Below, piece by piece: positions 26,103-35,343 of a stretch of DNA of 64,000 bases. A model generated the notes under the pieces. The model had not been told where the DNA came from and ran no database searches. It saw only the letters and a list, made by a program, of their open reading frames with translations. The position numbers and the translations under genes were made by a program. The stretch's first letter is position 1. The number at the start of each line of letters is the position of its first letter. The DNA lies in NCBI GenBank assembly GCA_910588215.1, contig CAJUQJ010000010.1:70532-134531 (forward strand), read 5' to 3'. The DNA is from an uncultured Lachnospiraceae bacterium (lineage in GTDB: Bacteria; Bacillota; Clostridia; Lachnospirales; Lachnospiraceae).

Positions 26103-28006
26103 CATTTTTCGTAGAGTTCATTTAGTGTCGTTTCATTGGTTTCCTTTTCCTTGGTAAGTTCCTGCAGTCTGGCGACATCGGTGCATACCTCAGGAGATGC
26201 CATGAGCAGATCGATCTGTGTGTTGCGCTGTTCCAGCTCTTCGATTGCTTCTTCACATTTCTTAAGTGCATTTTCCTTTTTACGCTGGGCAGCCTGCTGT
26301 TCCTTCTGCGCTTTCCAGTCCTGTTTCGTATCAGAGGGGGCATATGAGGCGGCCTGTATGGCAGCATTGACCTGACCGCTGCCGGAATCGTGTGCAGCCA
26401 GTTCGTCCTTTTTCTCAAGATAGTACTCATAATTGCCGAGATAATTGGTCAGGGCTTTGTTATTTAAGTCAAGGATCCGGGAGGCCGTCTTGTTGATGAA
26501 GTATCTGTCATGGGATACATACAGTACGGTGCCGGTATAAGCGTTTAAGGCATCTTCCAGAATCTCCTTGGACAGGATATCCAGATGATTGGTAGGCTCG
26601 TCCAGGATTAGGAAATTGGCTTCGGAGAGCATCAGCTTTGCGAGAGATACCCTGCCGCGTTCACCACCGCTTAAGGCTTTGACCTGCTTAAATACATCTT
26701 CCCCGGTAAAGAGAAAAGCGGCAAGAGTGTTGCGGATCTCCGTATTGGTGAGTGTAGGATAGTCATCGGAGATTTCTTCAAACAGGGTTTTGTCCATATG
26801 TAAGACATGATGTTCCTGATCGTAGTAGCCGATCGCCACATTACTGCCCAGACGAATCTCTCCGGTGTCGGGAGCGACCAGCTCGTTAATGATCTTCAAG
26901 ATCGTAGTCTTGCCGGTTCCGTTATCGCCGATGACTGCGACATGCTCGCCTTTTTTAAGTTCAAAATTAAGATTCTCAAATAAAGTGAGTGAGCCGAAGG
27001 ATTTCGACAGGTTTTCCACTTGCAGGACATCATTTCCGCTGGTATATTTGGGTTCCAGCTTCAGATGCATGTCGGCACGTACCTGAGTCGGCTTCTCCAA
27101 TACTTCGATCTTATCAAGCATTTTTACACGGCTTTCGGCGCGGCGGATGGATTTCTCGCGATTAAAGGATCGCAGCTTTTCAATGACTTCTTCCTGATGT
27201 TTGATATCTTGCTGCTGCTTCATGTAAGCGCTGTATTCTGCAGCGCGCAGCGCCTCCTTCTTAGCGGCGTAGGCGGAATAATTGCCTGTAAAAACAGTGG
27301 CTTTTGTATTGTCGATCTCGATCACTTTGTTGGCGATGCGATCCAGGAAATAGCGGTCATGGGATACGATGATCACTGCACCTTTATAGTTTAACAGGTA
27401 AGTTTCCAGCCAGGTAATGGAAGACATGTCCAGATGGTTTGTAGGTTCATCCAGAATGATCAGGTCCGGTTTCAGCAGAAGCAGTTTGCCAAGCGCCACG
27501 CGGGTTTTCTGACCGCCTGACAGAGTAGAGACCGACCTGCCAAATTCATCTTCCACAAAGCCGAGGCCCTTTAATACACCGGTCAGTTCGCTTCTGCAAG
27601 CGTAACCGTTGGCAGACTCAAAAGCGTGTGTCAGGTTTGTGTAGGTGGCCATCAACTGCTGCAGGGTATCACCGGAGGCCGATCTCATCTGAAGCTCGAC
27701 AGAACGCATTCTCTGTTCCAGCTCGATGATATCTTGTTTGACGGATAACAGTTCGTTATATATGGTGTTCTCACCGGAGACGGCTTCGTGCTGAGAGAGA
27801 TAGCCGATAGTTTTGTCCCGGGAAACAGTGACGAGACCTTCGTCCGCAGATAACTCACCCATGATTATGCGCAGCAGCGTTGTTTTGCCGGCGCCGTTTA
27901 TACCCACGATAGCGGCTTTATCATAGTCTTCAATATGAAAAGATACATTCCTTAGCACAGGGATCTCGTTGAATGATTTGTGGATATTGCTTACTGAGAG
28001 TATCAT
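26084..28006 (-). CDS. ABC-F family ATPase (YdiF/Uup type)
   Basis: 640 residues, two ABC ATPase domains in one chain and no membrane segments, as in the ribosome-associated ABC-F proteins. Domain 1 has Walker A GINGAGKT (35-42), signature LSGGQKTRVALG and Walker B LIILDEPTNHLD. Domain 2 has GDNGTGKT, LSGGERGRVSLA and FLILDEPTNHLD. The linker between them is the P-site tRNA-interacting motif region. A C-terminal coiled coil (KCEEAIEELEQRN and following) resembles Uup. The probable role is ribosome rescue or translation control; antibiotic resistance of the Vga type is less likely. The gene lies next to rex, the same neighbourhood as ydiF-rex in Bacillus subtilis (from memory). Confidence 0.93.
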   Translation of the reverse strand: MILSVSNIHKSFNEIPVLRNVSFHIEDYDKAAIVGINGAGKTTLLRIIMGELSADEGLVTVSRDKTIGYLSQHEAVSGENTIYNELLSVKQDIIELEQRMRSVELQMRSASGDTLQQLMATYTNLTHAFESANGYACRSELTGVLKGLGFVEDEFGRSVSTLSGGQKTRVALGKLLLLKPDLIILDEPTNHLDMSSITWLETYLLNYKGAVIIVSHDRYFLDRIANKVIEIDNTKATVFTGNYSAYAAKKEALRAAEYSAYMKQQQDIKHQEEVIEKLRSFNREKSIRRAESRVKMLDKIEVLEKPTQVRADMHLKLEPKYTSGNDVLQVENLSKSFGSLTLFENLNFELKKGEHVAVIGDNGTGKTTILKIINELVAPDTGEIRLGSNVAIGYYDQEHHVLHMDKTLFEEISDDYPTLTNTEIRNTLAAFLFTGEDVFKQVKALSGGERGRVSLAKLMLSEANFLILDEPTNHLDILSKEILEDALNAYTGTVLYVSHDRYFINKTASRILDLNNKALTNYLGNYEYYLEKKDELAAHDSGSGQVNAAIQAASYAPSDTKQDWKAQKEQQAAQRKKENALKKCEEAIEELEQRNTQIDLLMASPEVCTDVARLQELTKEKETNETTLNELYEKWEQLSE

Positions 28007-28068
28007 GATACATCTTGCCTTTCAAATAATTGATCTATTCCCAAGATCAAGGTCTAAACAACACCCCT

Positions 28069-28097
28069 AGTTTACAGTCTGACAGCAAAACTGTCAA
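28069..28097 (-). promoter_or_regulatory. Sigma-A promoter of the ABC-F gene (reverse strand)
   Basis: Read on the reverse strand: TTGACA (28097-28092), a 17-base spacer and TAAACT (28074-28069). It lies back to back with the rex promoter; only eight bases separate the two -35 boxes. Confidence 0.75.
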
Positions 28098-28105
28098 TGG
28101 ATAGT

Positions 28106-28134
28106 TTGACAGCTTTTTAACACAGTTGTATACT
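28106..28134 (+). promoter_or_regulatory. Sigma-A promoter of rex
   Basis: TTGACA (28106-28111), a 17-base spacer and TATACT (28129-28134). The palindrome CTGTCAA...TTTGACAG around 28091-28112 is accounted for by the two opposed -35 boxes. The leader of about 155 bases contains a CCACA/TGTGG hairpin and nothing else recognisable. No clear Rex operator (TTGT-N8-ACAA type) was found. Confidence 0.8.
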
Positions 28135-28296
28135 AATATAATCCACACATGAAAGATGTGGTTAATTAGTGTGTGTTATACTAGTACAATGAATACTAAG
28201 TAGCTGAAACTATCATGTCGCAGCGATGTATCAGAGACCTACGATTCACTGTACTGGGAATGACAGTTCATTACAATATTCTCAGGAGGCAGCAAG

Positions 28297-28929
28297 GTGG
28301 AAACAAAAGGAATCTCACAGGCCGTGATCGGCCGTTTACCCAGATATTTCAGGTATTTGGGTGAATTGAAAGATGAAGGGATCGAGAGAGTTTCCTCTCA
28401 GGAACTGAGTGATATCATGCAGGTTACTGCGTCTCAGATCAGACAGGATCTGAATAACTTCGGCGGCTTCGGACAGCAGGGGTATGGATACAATGTGGAA
28501 TATCTCTATGACGAGATCGGCAGGATACTTGGGTTGGATAAAGAACATAATCTGATCATCGTGGGAGCAGGACATCTGGGACAGGCGCTTGTAAATTACA
28601 GGGATTTCGAGCGTCGAGGCTTTATTTTCCGTGGGATTTTTGATATTGATCCGGCGATTCAGGGAAGGGAGATCCATGGGATCAGGGTGAGACCGATGCA
28701 GGAGATGGAGCAGTTTGTCAGAGAGAAGGAGATAGATATTGCCGTACTCACAGTCCCCAAAAGCGCAGCGGTAGGAGTTGCGGAGCAGCTTGTATCGTAT
28801 GGTATCAAAGCAATATGGAATTTCGCGCATGTGGATCTGCATGTACCGAAGGGAATTCAGGTGGAAAGCGTGCATCTGTCGGACAGTCTGATGAAATTGT
28901 CGTACAATCTGTCATCGAGTGACGGATGA
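28297..28929 (+). CDS. rex: Redox-sensing transcriptional repressor Rex
   Basis: 210 residues. An N-terminal winged helix (about 1-75, RLPRYFRYLGEL and SQIRQDLNNFGGFGQQGYGY) recognises DNA. A C-terminal Rossmann domain starts with VGAGHLG (89-95) and binds NADH. Rex represses fermentation and respiration genes when the NADH/NAD+ ratio is low and lets go when NADH is high. A GTG start at 28297 is supported by AGGAGG seven bases upstream. It diverges from the ABC-F gene, a conserved neighbourhood. Confidence 0.97.
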   Translation: METKGISQAVIGRLPRYFRYLGELKDEGIERVSSQELSDIMQVTASQIRQDLNNFGGFGQQGYGYNVEYLYDEIGRILGLDKEHNLIIVGAGHLGQALVNYRDFERRGFIFRGIFDIDPAIQGREIHGIRVRPMQEMEQFVREKEIDIAVLTVPKSAAVGVAEQLVSYGIKAIWNFAHVDLHVPKGIQVESVHLSDSLMKLSYNLSSSDG

Positions 28930-29046
28930 GTGTTGGCTGAAGTGTCACTGTTTGTGCAGATTCAGCTGTCATGAGCAGCCAGTAACTGTAAATGGTGGTA
29001 TCATAATGTAGGATATGGGTGTTTAGGGGAGAGGTTTGACTGTATT

Positions 29047-29751
29047 ATGGAAAGAACAGACGAAGTATTTCAAGCGGCTTTGGCGGATAAGAAGATTCCG
29101 ATCCTTACGTTGGATCATAAATGGCATCAACTCTTCACGCAGCAGGAATGTCCTTCTGAGATCAGGGACATGGAATGTGAGCTCAATGGCCTGTTAAAGC
29201 GGCAGGGCAAAGTCAACAGCAAAAACAGAGAGATCAGGAAACTGAAGAAGAAGCTGATGGATGAGATCGTACTGCTTGCAAATGAGATGGAGAGCGGCGC
29301 TACCTTGAGGATGGAGAAGGAGATGGAGACCCATAAGCGACTGGTCAACGAATGCAATGAGAAGCTGGAAGAGTGCGAAGAAGAGATGCTGGAGCTGCCT
29401 GGACAGATCGTCCAGCTGAATAACAGGCTGATGCTGGCTACGATGGAAACCTGCTATAAGAGACTGCAGGAGAATACAAAAGAGCTGGATGAGATAGAGG
29501 AGTGGATCCGGAATATTCGGCGGGAATTGAAGAAAAAGGTAGTCCGTAAGCAGGAAAAGGAAATGATGAATCATCAACTGTATTCTTATATGCATGATAT
29601 CTTCGGGGCGGAAGTGATCGAGATCTTTGATATGAAGTATGATCCGCAGGAGGGACGAGGCAGGAAAAAGGAAGCCGCGCCGGAGGAGAAGAAGCAGGAA
29701 GAAGTAGACGGAATACAGGAAAAAGATAAGGAAGAGGCGTCGGAATCATAA
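29047..29751 (+). CDS. Coiled-coil conserved hypothetical protein
   Basis: 234 residues, function not recognised. Residues from about 40 to 175 are almost continuous heptad-like helix rich in Glu, Lys, Leu and Met, typical of a long coiled coil. A short globular segment follows (SYMHDIFGAEVIEIFDMKYD), then a highly charged, disordered tail (EEKKQEEVDGIQEKDKEE). There is no signal peptide or membrane segment. GAGAGG lies about 12 bases before the ATG. It stands 35 bases before nnr and may share its transcript. Confidence 0.85.
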   Translation: MERTDEVFQAALADKKIPILTLDHKWHQLFTQQECPSEIRDMECELNGLLKRQGKVNSKNREIRKLKKKLMDEIVLLANEMESGATLRMEKEMETHKRLVNECNEKLEECEEEMLELPGQIVQLNNRLMLATMETCYKRLQENTKELDEIEEWIRNIRRELKKKVVRKQEKEMMNHQLYSYMHDIFGAEVIEIFDMKYDPQEGRGRKKEAAPEEKKQEEVDGIQEKDKEEASES

Positions 29752-29786
29752 GATCTGACGCTTCTGTTGTTGGAAAAGGAGCAGAT

Positions 29787-31349
29787 ATGAAGCGATATCT
29801 TGTCACGGCGGAAGAAATGAAGCGGTATGACGCGAATACGATAGAACAGTTTCATGTGCCGGGAATTTTGCTTATGGAGCGTGCAGCGCTTGTTACGGTG
29901 GAAGAAATACAACGGATGCGTGGGAAGGCATCCTGCCGGGTATTGGTGCTTTCCGGCAGGGGTAATAACGGAGGAGACGGTTTGGCGGTGGGAAGGCTTC
30001 TCATGCTGCAGGGATATGAGGTGATATTTGTTCTGCAGGGAGAAGACTATTATGAGCGCTGTTCCGAAGAGACACGAAGGCAGATTGATATTCTGCGTGG
30101 ATACGGGGCCGGTATTTTTAGCAGGATACCGGATGCTGAATATGATATAGTAATAGACGCCATTTTTGGTATCGGTCTGTCCAGGAATGTGGAAGGAATC
30201 TGGAGAGAGGCCATACAATGGATCAACAAAAGCGGCGCCTTTGTGTGCAGCATAGACATACCGTCAGGGATCGATGCGGATACCGGAAAAGTGATGGGGT
30301 GTGCTGTACAGGCAGATCTGACAGTGACATACGGTTTTCGTAAAACAGGCCATGTGCTGTACCCGGGAACGTCCTGCTGCGGAAAACTTGTCTGCAGAGA
30401 TATGGGAATAGATGAACACAGTTTCCTGCATAAGAAGCCTTACTGGTATACGTATATCGGCAGAGAAGCCGATGTTCTTCCTGAGCGCCGCAGAGATGGC
30501 AATAAGGGGACTTTTGGCAAGGCGATGCTTATCGTGGGAAGCAGACAGATGGCAGGCGCTGCAATGCTGGCGGCAAAGAGTGCTTTTCGCACGGGGGTGG
30601 GGATGGTCAAGGTCGTCACGGACGAAGAGAATCGAGGGATCGTGCAGCAGTATATACCGGAGGCGATGATCCTGACCTATACGGAGACAGATGAGCCTAG
30701 AGAGGATACGGCATTTTTGGAAGCGTTGAAGGACGCGGAAGCATGGGCCGACAGTATCCTGATCGGACCTGGAATCGGTATGGGGAAGACTGCAGGCAGG
30801 CTGGTCAGATTTGCAGTGTTAGAAAGTAATCTGCCGCTGGTGATGGATGCGGATGCCCTCAACCTGTTGGCACGTGACCGCAAACTGCAGAAGACCCTGG
30901 CAGGGCAGGGGGCTCAGGGAAGAACGATTATTCTTACGCCGCATCTGGGAGAGTTTGCAAGATTGTATGACTGTTCGGTGGCACAGGCTAAAGAACATTT
31001 GACGGATTATCCGAGGCGGCTTAGCGACAGGCTTTGCAGTGTGGTCGTCTGTAAGGATGCCAGGACCATTGTGGTGCAGTGTAAGGGGGAAACGGGGTAT
31101 ATCAATACGACAGGCAATTCCGGGATGGCGACAGCGGGATCCGGGGATGTACTGGCCGGTATGATAACAGGACTTCTTGCGCAGGGTATGCCGGGAATGG
31201 ATGCCGCGGTCACGGGGGTATATCTGCACGGGTTTGCAGGGGATCTGGCGGCAGAACAGGGAACGGAGACATCCATGTCGGCAACTGACATATTGGATTG
31301 TATGAAAGAAGCAGTGGTGCAGATAAGGGGTAGAAAAAGGACGTGGTGA
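29787..31349 (+). CDS. nnr: Bifunctional NAD(P)HX epimerase/dehydratase
   Basis: 520 residues that join two repair enzymes. The N-terminal YjeF_N domain (about 1-215; GRGNNGGDGLAVGRLL) epimerises NAD(P)HX. The C-terminal ribokinase-like domain (about 225-515) dehydrates it using ADP or ATP: GPGIGMGKT, VMDADALNLL and the end motif TAGSGDVLAG are present. The fused form is normal for bacteria. It is followed 16 bases later by alr, a frequent neighbour in Clostridia. Confidence 0.95.
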   Translation: MKRYLVTAEEMKRYDANTIEQFHVPGILLMERAALVTVEEIQRMRGKASCRVLVLSGRGNNGGDGLAVGRLLMLQGYEVIFVLQGEDYYERCSEETRRQIDILRGYGAGIFSRIPDAEYDIVIDAIFGIGLSRNVEGIWREAIQWINKSGAFVCSIDIPSGIDADTGKVMGCAVQADLTVTYGFRKTGHVLYPGTSCCGKLVCRDMGIDEHSFLHKKPYWYTYIGREADVLPERRRDGNKGTFGKAMLIVGSRQMAGAAMLAAKSAFRTGVGMVKVVTDEENRGIVQQYIPEAMILTYTETDEPREDTAFLEALKDAEAWADSILIGPGIGMGKTAGRLVRFAVLESNLPLVMDADALNLLARDRKLQKTLAGQGAQGRTIILTPHLGEFARLYDCSVAQAKEHLTDYPRRLSDRLCSVVVCKDARTIVVQCKGETGYINTTGNSGMATAGSGDVLAGMITGLLAQGMPGMDAAVTGVYLHGFAGDLAAEQGTETSMSATDILDCMKEAVVQIRGRKRTW

Positions 31350-31365
31350 AAGGAACAGGGTTTTT

Positions 31366-32547
31366 ATGATAGAACAATATCAGAGAGTATATGCGGCGGT
31401 CAATCTGGACGCCATACGTTATAATATGGAGCAGATGCATCAAAACCTGGCTCCGGGAACGAAGATCATAGGGGTGCTCAAGACGGATGCCTATGGGCAT
31501 GGTGCGGTACAGATCGGACGGGAACTGGAAGGCATGGATTTCGTGTGGGGATATGCGACGGCCACTGCGGAGGAAGCATTGATACTGCGGCGTGCAGGTT
31601 TAAGAAAACCTCTCTTGGTTCTTGGTCATACATTCCCGTACTGTTATGAGGAGCTGATCCGAGATGAGATACGGCCGACGGTATTCCGGGAGGACAGTTT
31701 GGAAGAATTGGCGGCCTGTGCATGCAGACTGGGGAAATCTGCCAGGGTGCATGTGAAGGTGGAGACCGGTATGAACAGACTGGGTATCAGACCGGATGAG
31801 ACCGGGCTTCGGTTTATGGAGAAAGCGCTCCATAGGAAAGGGATCCTGGTGGAAGGAATGTTTACCCATTTCGCCCGGGCAGATGAACAGGATAAAACGT
31901 CTGCCAGACAACAGCTTACATGGTTTCGGGATTTTACAGAACAGGTGGAAAGAGCATTTCAGGTTTCTGCTTTGATGAAGCACTGCTCCAACAGCGCGGG
32001 GATCGTGGAGCTCCCTGAGGCTAACATGGATGCAGTCCGGGCGGGGATCATGCTGTATGGGCTGTGGCCGTCGTCGGAAGTATCGAGAGATATCGTATTG
32101 CTGAAGCCGGTGTTGTCACTAAAGAGCCGCATTGTCTTTATCAAAGAAGTAGAAGCAGGGACACCGGTCAGTTACGGCGGTACGTATGTGACAGCCGGTA
32201 GGATGAAGATCGCGACGATACCCGTTGGATACGGGGACGGCTATCCGAGAAGTCTGTCGGGCAAGGGGTATGTATTGATCCGAGGGAAAAAGGCGCCTGT
32301 TTTGGGCAGGATCTGTATGGATCAGTTCATGGTCGGACTTGAAAACATTCCGGATGCGGCGGAGGGGGATGAAGTGACGCTGATCGGAGGAGACGGTGAG
32401 CTGCAGATCACGATGGAAGAATTGGGAGAACTTTCCGGCAGATTTAATTATGAACTGGCCTGTGACTTGGGAAAGAGAATTCCGCGCGTGTACATAGAGG
32501 GGGGCAGAATAACAGCCACAAAGGACTATTATGACGATTATCGCTGA
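31366..32547 (+). CDS. alr: Alanine racemase
   Basis: 393 residues, PLP-dependent, producing D-alanine for peptidoglycan. The PLP lysine is Lys39 in GVLKTDAYGHG. The catalytic tyrosine of the C-terminal beta domain is Tyr270 in VSYGGTYV. GYGDGYPR and LGRICMDQFMV, the conserved C-terminal motifs, are present. The KTDAYGHG form (Thr where Ala is usual) still carries the lysine. It lies directly after nnr. Confidence 0.96.
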   Translation: MIEQYQRVYAAVNLDAIRYNMEQMHQNLAPGTKIIGVLKTDAYGHGAVQIGRELEGMDFVWGYATATAEEALILRRAGLRKPLLVLGHTFPYCYEELIRDEIRPTVFREDSLEELAACACRLGKSARVHVKVETGMNRLGIRPDETGLRFMEKALHRKGILVEGMFTHFARADEQDKTSARQQLTWFRDFTEQVERAFQVSALMKHCSNSAGIVELPEANMDAVRAGIMLYGLWPSSEVSRDIVLLKPVLSLKSRIVFIKEVEAGTPVSYGGTYVTAGRMKIATIPVGYGDGYPRSLSGKGYVLIRGKKAPVLGRICMDQFMVGLENIPDAAEGDEVTLIGGDGELQITMEELGELSGRFNYELACDLGKRIPRVYIEGGRITATKDYYDDYR

Positions 32548-32719
32548 TCATGTATCTGTTTTGTGGGCTGTTACCGGTAAAAATCTTCTTACATTGTATA
32601 TCCTTAAGATAAACGGATAATACTAGTGATACAGAAAATTTATATAGATAGTGTGGGGAACAGGGTATTCTCCGCAATGATTTGAGATTCTGTAAAGCGG
32701 AATCATGGAGGTTATGGTG

Positions 32720-33061
32720 ATGAGAAGAGGAGATATTTACTACGCAGATTTAAGACCCGTGATCGGTTCTGAACAGGGCGGTATCAGGCCGGTGTTGATC
32801 ATACAGAATGATATCGGTAACAAACACAGTCCGACTGTGATCTGTGCGGCGATCACTTCTAAGATGAATAAAGCAAAACTGCCTACCCATATCGAACTCA
32901 ATGCCAGCAAGTATGACATGGTCAAAGATTCGGTGATCCTGTTAGAGCAGCTTAGAACAATTGATAAGAAGCGTCTGAAAGACAGAATCTGCCATCTCGA
33001 TCAGGATATCATGAAGATCGTGAATGTAGGATTGATGGTCAGCCTTGAATTAAATACATAG
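32720..33061 (+). CDS. mazF: MazF/EndoA-type mRNA interferase, no antitoxin gene adjacent
   Basis: 113 residues, strongly similar along its length to Bacillus EndoA (MRRGDIYYADL, GSEQGGIRPVLIIQNDIGN, ILLEQLRTIDKKRL). The active-site residues of the family are present: Arg23 in GGIRPV and Thr46 in AAITSK. The ATG at 32720 is chosen because GGAGG (32707-32711) lies eight bases upstream; the in-frame ATG at 32705 overlaps that site. In Bacillus the antitoxin gene (ndoAI) stands between alr and ndoA. Here the 170 bases between alr and this gene hold no antitoxin-like reading frame. The toxin may be controlled by an antitoxin elsewhere or may have another role. Confidence 0.92.
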   Translation: MRRGDIYYADLRPVIGSEQGGIRPVLIIQNDIGNKHSPTVICAAITSKMNKAKLPTHIELNASKYDMVKDSVILLEQLRTIDKKRLKDRICHLDQDIMKIVNVGLMVSLELNT

Positions 33062-33079
33062 AGAAGGCTGAGATGTAAT

Positions 33080-33108
33080 TTGACACTGCTTCCATTCCTT
33101 GCTATATT
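33080..33108 (+). promoter_or_regulatory. Sigma-A promoter for the CorC-like gene
   Basis: TTGACA (33080-33085), a 17-base spacer and TATATT (33103-33108). It lies directly after mazF, so the downstream gene need not depend on the toxin transcript. Confidence 0.75.
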
Positions 33109-33161
33109 AGTATAATAGCAAATGGTGCTTCAAAAAATAGTAAAGGAGATGATGGATCCGT

Positions 33162-34526
33162 ATGGACGATGGTGTCGCGAGTAGTAGCAGTTTTGTATGG
33201 TTTATTATTTTGTTATTATTGGAGATGCTGTTTTACAGTTTTGACTCTGCATTTCAGTACAGGAAAGAGGCGGAGCATGGTGATGAGGAGAAGGATGAAA
33301 CAGGAGGGCCAGATAGAAAGCAGGTAAGGCTGGATTATCTGACGAGTCATATGACCCAGTATACCAGTGCGATCCAGCTGGGGATCGTGACGGTCAATAT
33401 TTTGTTCGGTGCCCTATATTTGTATCAGCTAAACAGCTATTTTTCGTATCTGGTATATCGGGCGGCAGTCAACAGCATCGGGAATCTGTTCGGCTGGCAT
33501 ATCAAGCTGTTTGCGGTCATCACGGCAGTGCTTGTCACGTTTGTTCTGCTTTACATAATCGTAACCTTCGGCGTATCGATTCCAAGAAAGGTTACATCGC
33601 GTAATCCGGAGAGATGGTTCAGGCTGTTTATTACGCCTGTCTATTATTATGTTCGGATCACGGCACCGCTCACGGCGCTCATATCTGTGACGGCAGGCGG
33701 GATCTTACGTATTTTCGGTATCAAAGGTGCCGGCAGGCGGACAGATGTGACAGAGGAAAAGATTCTATCCATGGTCAATGTCGGACATGAGCAGGGGATA
33801 CTGGAAGCCAATGAGGCGGAGATGATCAATAATATTTTTGAGTATGGGGATAAAGAGGCGAAAGATATTATGGTCAACCGCAATAATATGGTCTGTATAG
33901 AATCTACCATGACATTGCAGGAGGCGGCGGCTTTTATCGTGGATGCCCATAACAGCCGCTTTCCGGTGTATGACGGTACGATCGATCATATTATAGGGAT
34001 TCTGCATTTGAAAGATGTCATGCGTATGCAGATGAACAGCCGGATGAAGAGCAGACCCATCGGTAAGATCAAGGGACTGCTGCGGGAGCCGAGATTCATC
34101 ACCGAGAAACGTAAGATTGACGATCTGCTCCGCGTTATGAGATCGGAGAAGATACAGATGGTCATCGTTGTGGATGAATATGGACAGACAGCCGGCTTGG
34201 TGGCTCTGGAAGATATTCTGGAAGAGATCGTCGGGAATATCGAAGATGAATACGATGAAGAGGCAAGCTATATCGTCAAGAGGGATATTGACAGCTATGT
34301 GATCCAGGGCAAAATGCCTTTGGAGGAATTGGAAGATCAGTTGAAGATCAGCTTCGATGAGGAACCCTTTGATACGGTCAACGGATTCGTGATCTCCAGA
34401 TTGGAACATATACCGGAGGAAGGTGAAGACTTTGAGTTTGAGTATGAAGGATATGTGTTCAGGATCTTGGAGGTAAAGGATCGCATGATCCAAAGTGTGC
34501 TCGCGCATCCGCAGGGCAGAGAGTAG
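33162..34526 (+). CDS. CNNM/CorC (HlyC) family membrane protein with CBS pair
   Basis: 454 residues. Transmembrane helices (about 10-30, 75-100, 125-150 and 170-190) form the CNNM/DUF21 domain. Two CBS motifs follow (about 225-340; NRNNMVCIESTMTLQEAAAF, and VIVVDEYGQTAGLVALEDIL). The C-terminal CorC_HlyC domain (about 365-450) closes the chain. Proteins of this design export Mg2+ or Co2+ or protect against them, and are often mislabelled hemolysins. The predicted N-terminal tail MDDGVASSSSF precedes the first helix. AAGGAG is about 13 bases before the ATG at 33162, longer than usual. Confidence 0.9.
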   Translation: MDDGVASSSSFVWFIILLLLEMLFYSFDSAFQYRKEAEHGDEEKDETGGPDRKQVRLDYLTSHMTQYTSAIQLGIVTVNILFGALYLYQLNSYFSYLVYRAAVNSIGNLFGWHIKLFAVITAVLVTFVLLYIIVTFGVSIPRKVTSRNPERWFRLFITPVYYYVRITAPLTALISVTAGGILRIFGIKGAGRRTDVTEEKILSMVNVGHEQGILEANEAEMINNIFEYGDKEAKDIMVNRNNMVCIESTMTLQEAAAFIVDAHNSRFPVYDGTIDHIIGILHLKDVMRMQMNSRMKSRPIGKIKGLLREPRFITEKRKIDDLLRVMRSEKIQMVIVVDEYGQTAGLVALEDILEEIVGNIEDEYDEEASYIVKRDIDSYVIQGKMPLEELEDQLKISFDEEPFDTVNGFVISRLEHIPEEGEDFEFEYEGYVFRILEVKDRMIQSVLAHPQGRE

Positions 34527-34566
34527 CCGTCGAAATACAATACACAGAAAATGAGGAGGAAATATT

Positions 34567-35295
34567 ATGTCAGGACATTCAAAATTTGCAAACATCAAAC
34601 ATAAGAAAGAGAAAAACGATGCGGCTAAGGGGAAGATCTTTACGATCATCGGGCGAGAGATCGCGGTGGCTGTCAAGGAAGGCGGACCGGATCCGGCCAA
34701 CAATTTCAAGCTTGCGCAGGTGATCGCCAAGGCTAAGGCCAATAATATGCCCAATGATACGATTGACCGGGGAATCAAGAAGGCCGCCGGAGAAGGCGGT
34801 AATGTCAACTATAAATATGTCACTTATGAAGGATATGGTCCTAATGGCATCGCTATCATCGTAGACGCGCTGACTGACAATGCGAACAGAACGGCAGCGA
34901 ATGTGAGGAGCGCATTTACGAAAGGACAGGGGAATGTAGGCACACCCGGATGCGTTTCCTTTATGTTTGACAAGAAGGGATTGATCATCATCGATAAGGA
35001 AGAATGTGATATGGAGGCAGATGATCTGATGATGACGGCTCTGGATGCGGGAGCGGAGGACTTTTCCGAGGAGGAAGACTGTTATGAGGTCTACACGGAT
35101 CCGGATCAGTGGAGTGAGGTAGATGCCGCATTGAAAGCGGCCGGGATCACGCCGGTATCTTCGGAAGTGACGATGATCCCGCAGAACTGGGTGGAGCTTA
35201 CGGATGAGACAGCGATCAAGAATCTGCAGAAGACGTTGGATCTTCTGGAGGATGATGACGATGTGCAAGCCGTGTATCACAACTGGGATGAGTAA
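34567..35295 (+). CDS. yebC: YebC/PmpR family protein
   Basis: 242 residues with the family signature at the start (MSGHSKFANIKHKKEKNDAAKGKIF) and the three-domain YebC fold (KAKANNMPNDTIDRGIKKAAG, YEGYGPNGIAIIVDALTDN). The family was long annotated as DNA-binding regulators; recent work links YebC proteins to relief of ribosome stalling at proline-rich sequences. This copy cannot be assigned to one role. The commonest start reads SGHSKWANI; here Trp is replaced by Phe (SKFANI). GAGGA lies before the ATG. Confidence 0.94.
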   Translation: MSGHSKFANIKHKKEKNDAAKGKIFTIIGREIAVAVKEGGPDPANNFKLAQVIAKAKANNMPNDTIDRGIKKAAGEGGNVNYKYVTYEGYGPNGIAIIVDALTDNANRTAANVRSAFTKGQGNVGTPGCVSFMFDKKGLIIIDKEECDMEADDLMMTALDAGAEDFSEEEDCYEVYTDPDQWSEVDAALKAAGITPVSSEVTMIPQNWVELTDETAIKNLQKTLDLLEDDDDVQAVYHNWDE

Positions 35296-35343
35296 GCAGT
35301 AGATCAGTGTACGCTACGTGAGAGTATAAAATGGAGGGCCAGG

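Noticed and set aside
28134..28296. Rex operator in the rex leader
   Set aside because: No convincing TTGT-N8-ACAA or TTGTTAA-N4-TTAACAA palindrome was found; the CCACA/TGTGG hairpin has the wrong sequence.
32548..32719. MazE/EndoAI gene between alr and mazF
   Set aside because: All frames are broken by stops and no ribbon-helix-helix-like peptide is encoded.
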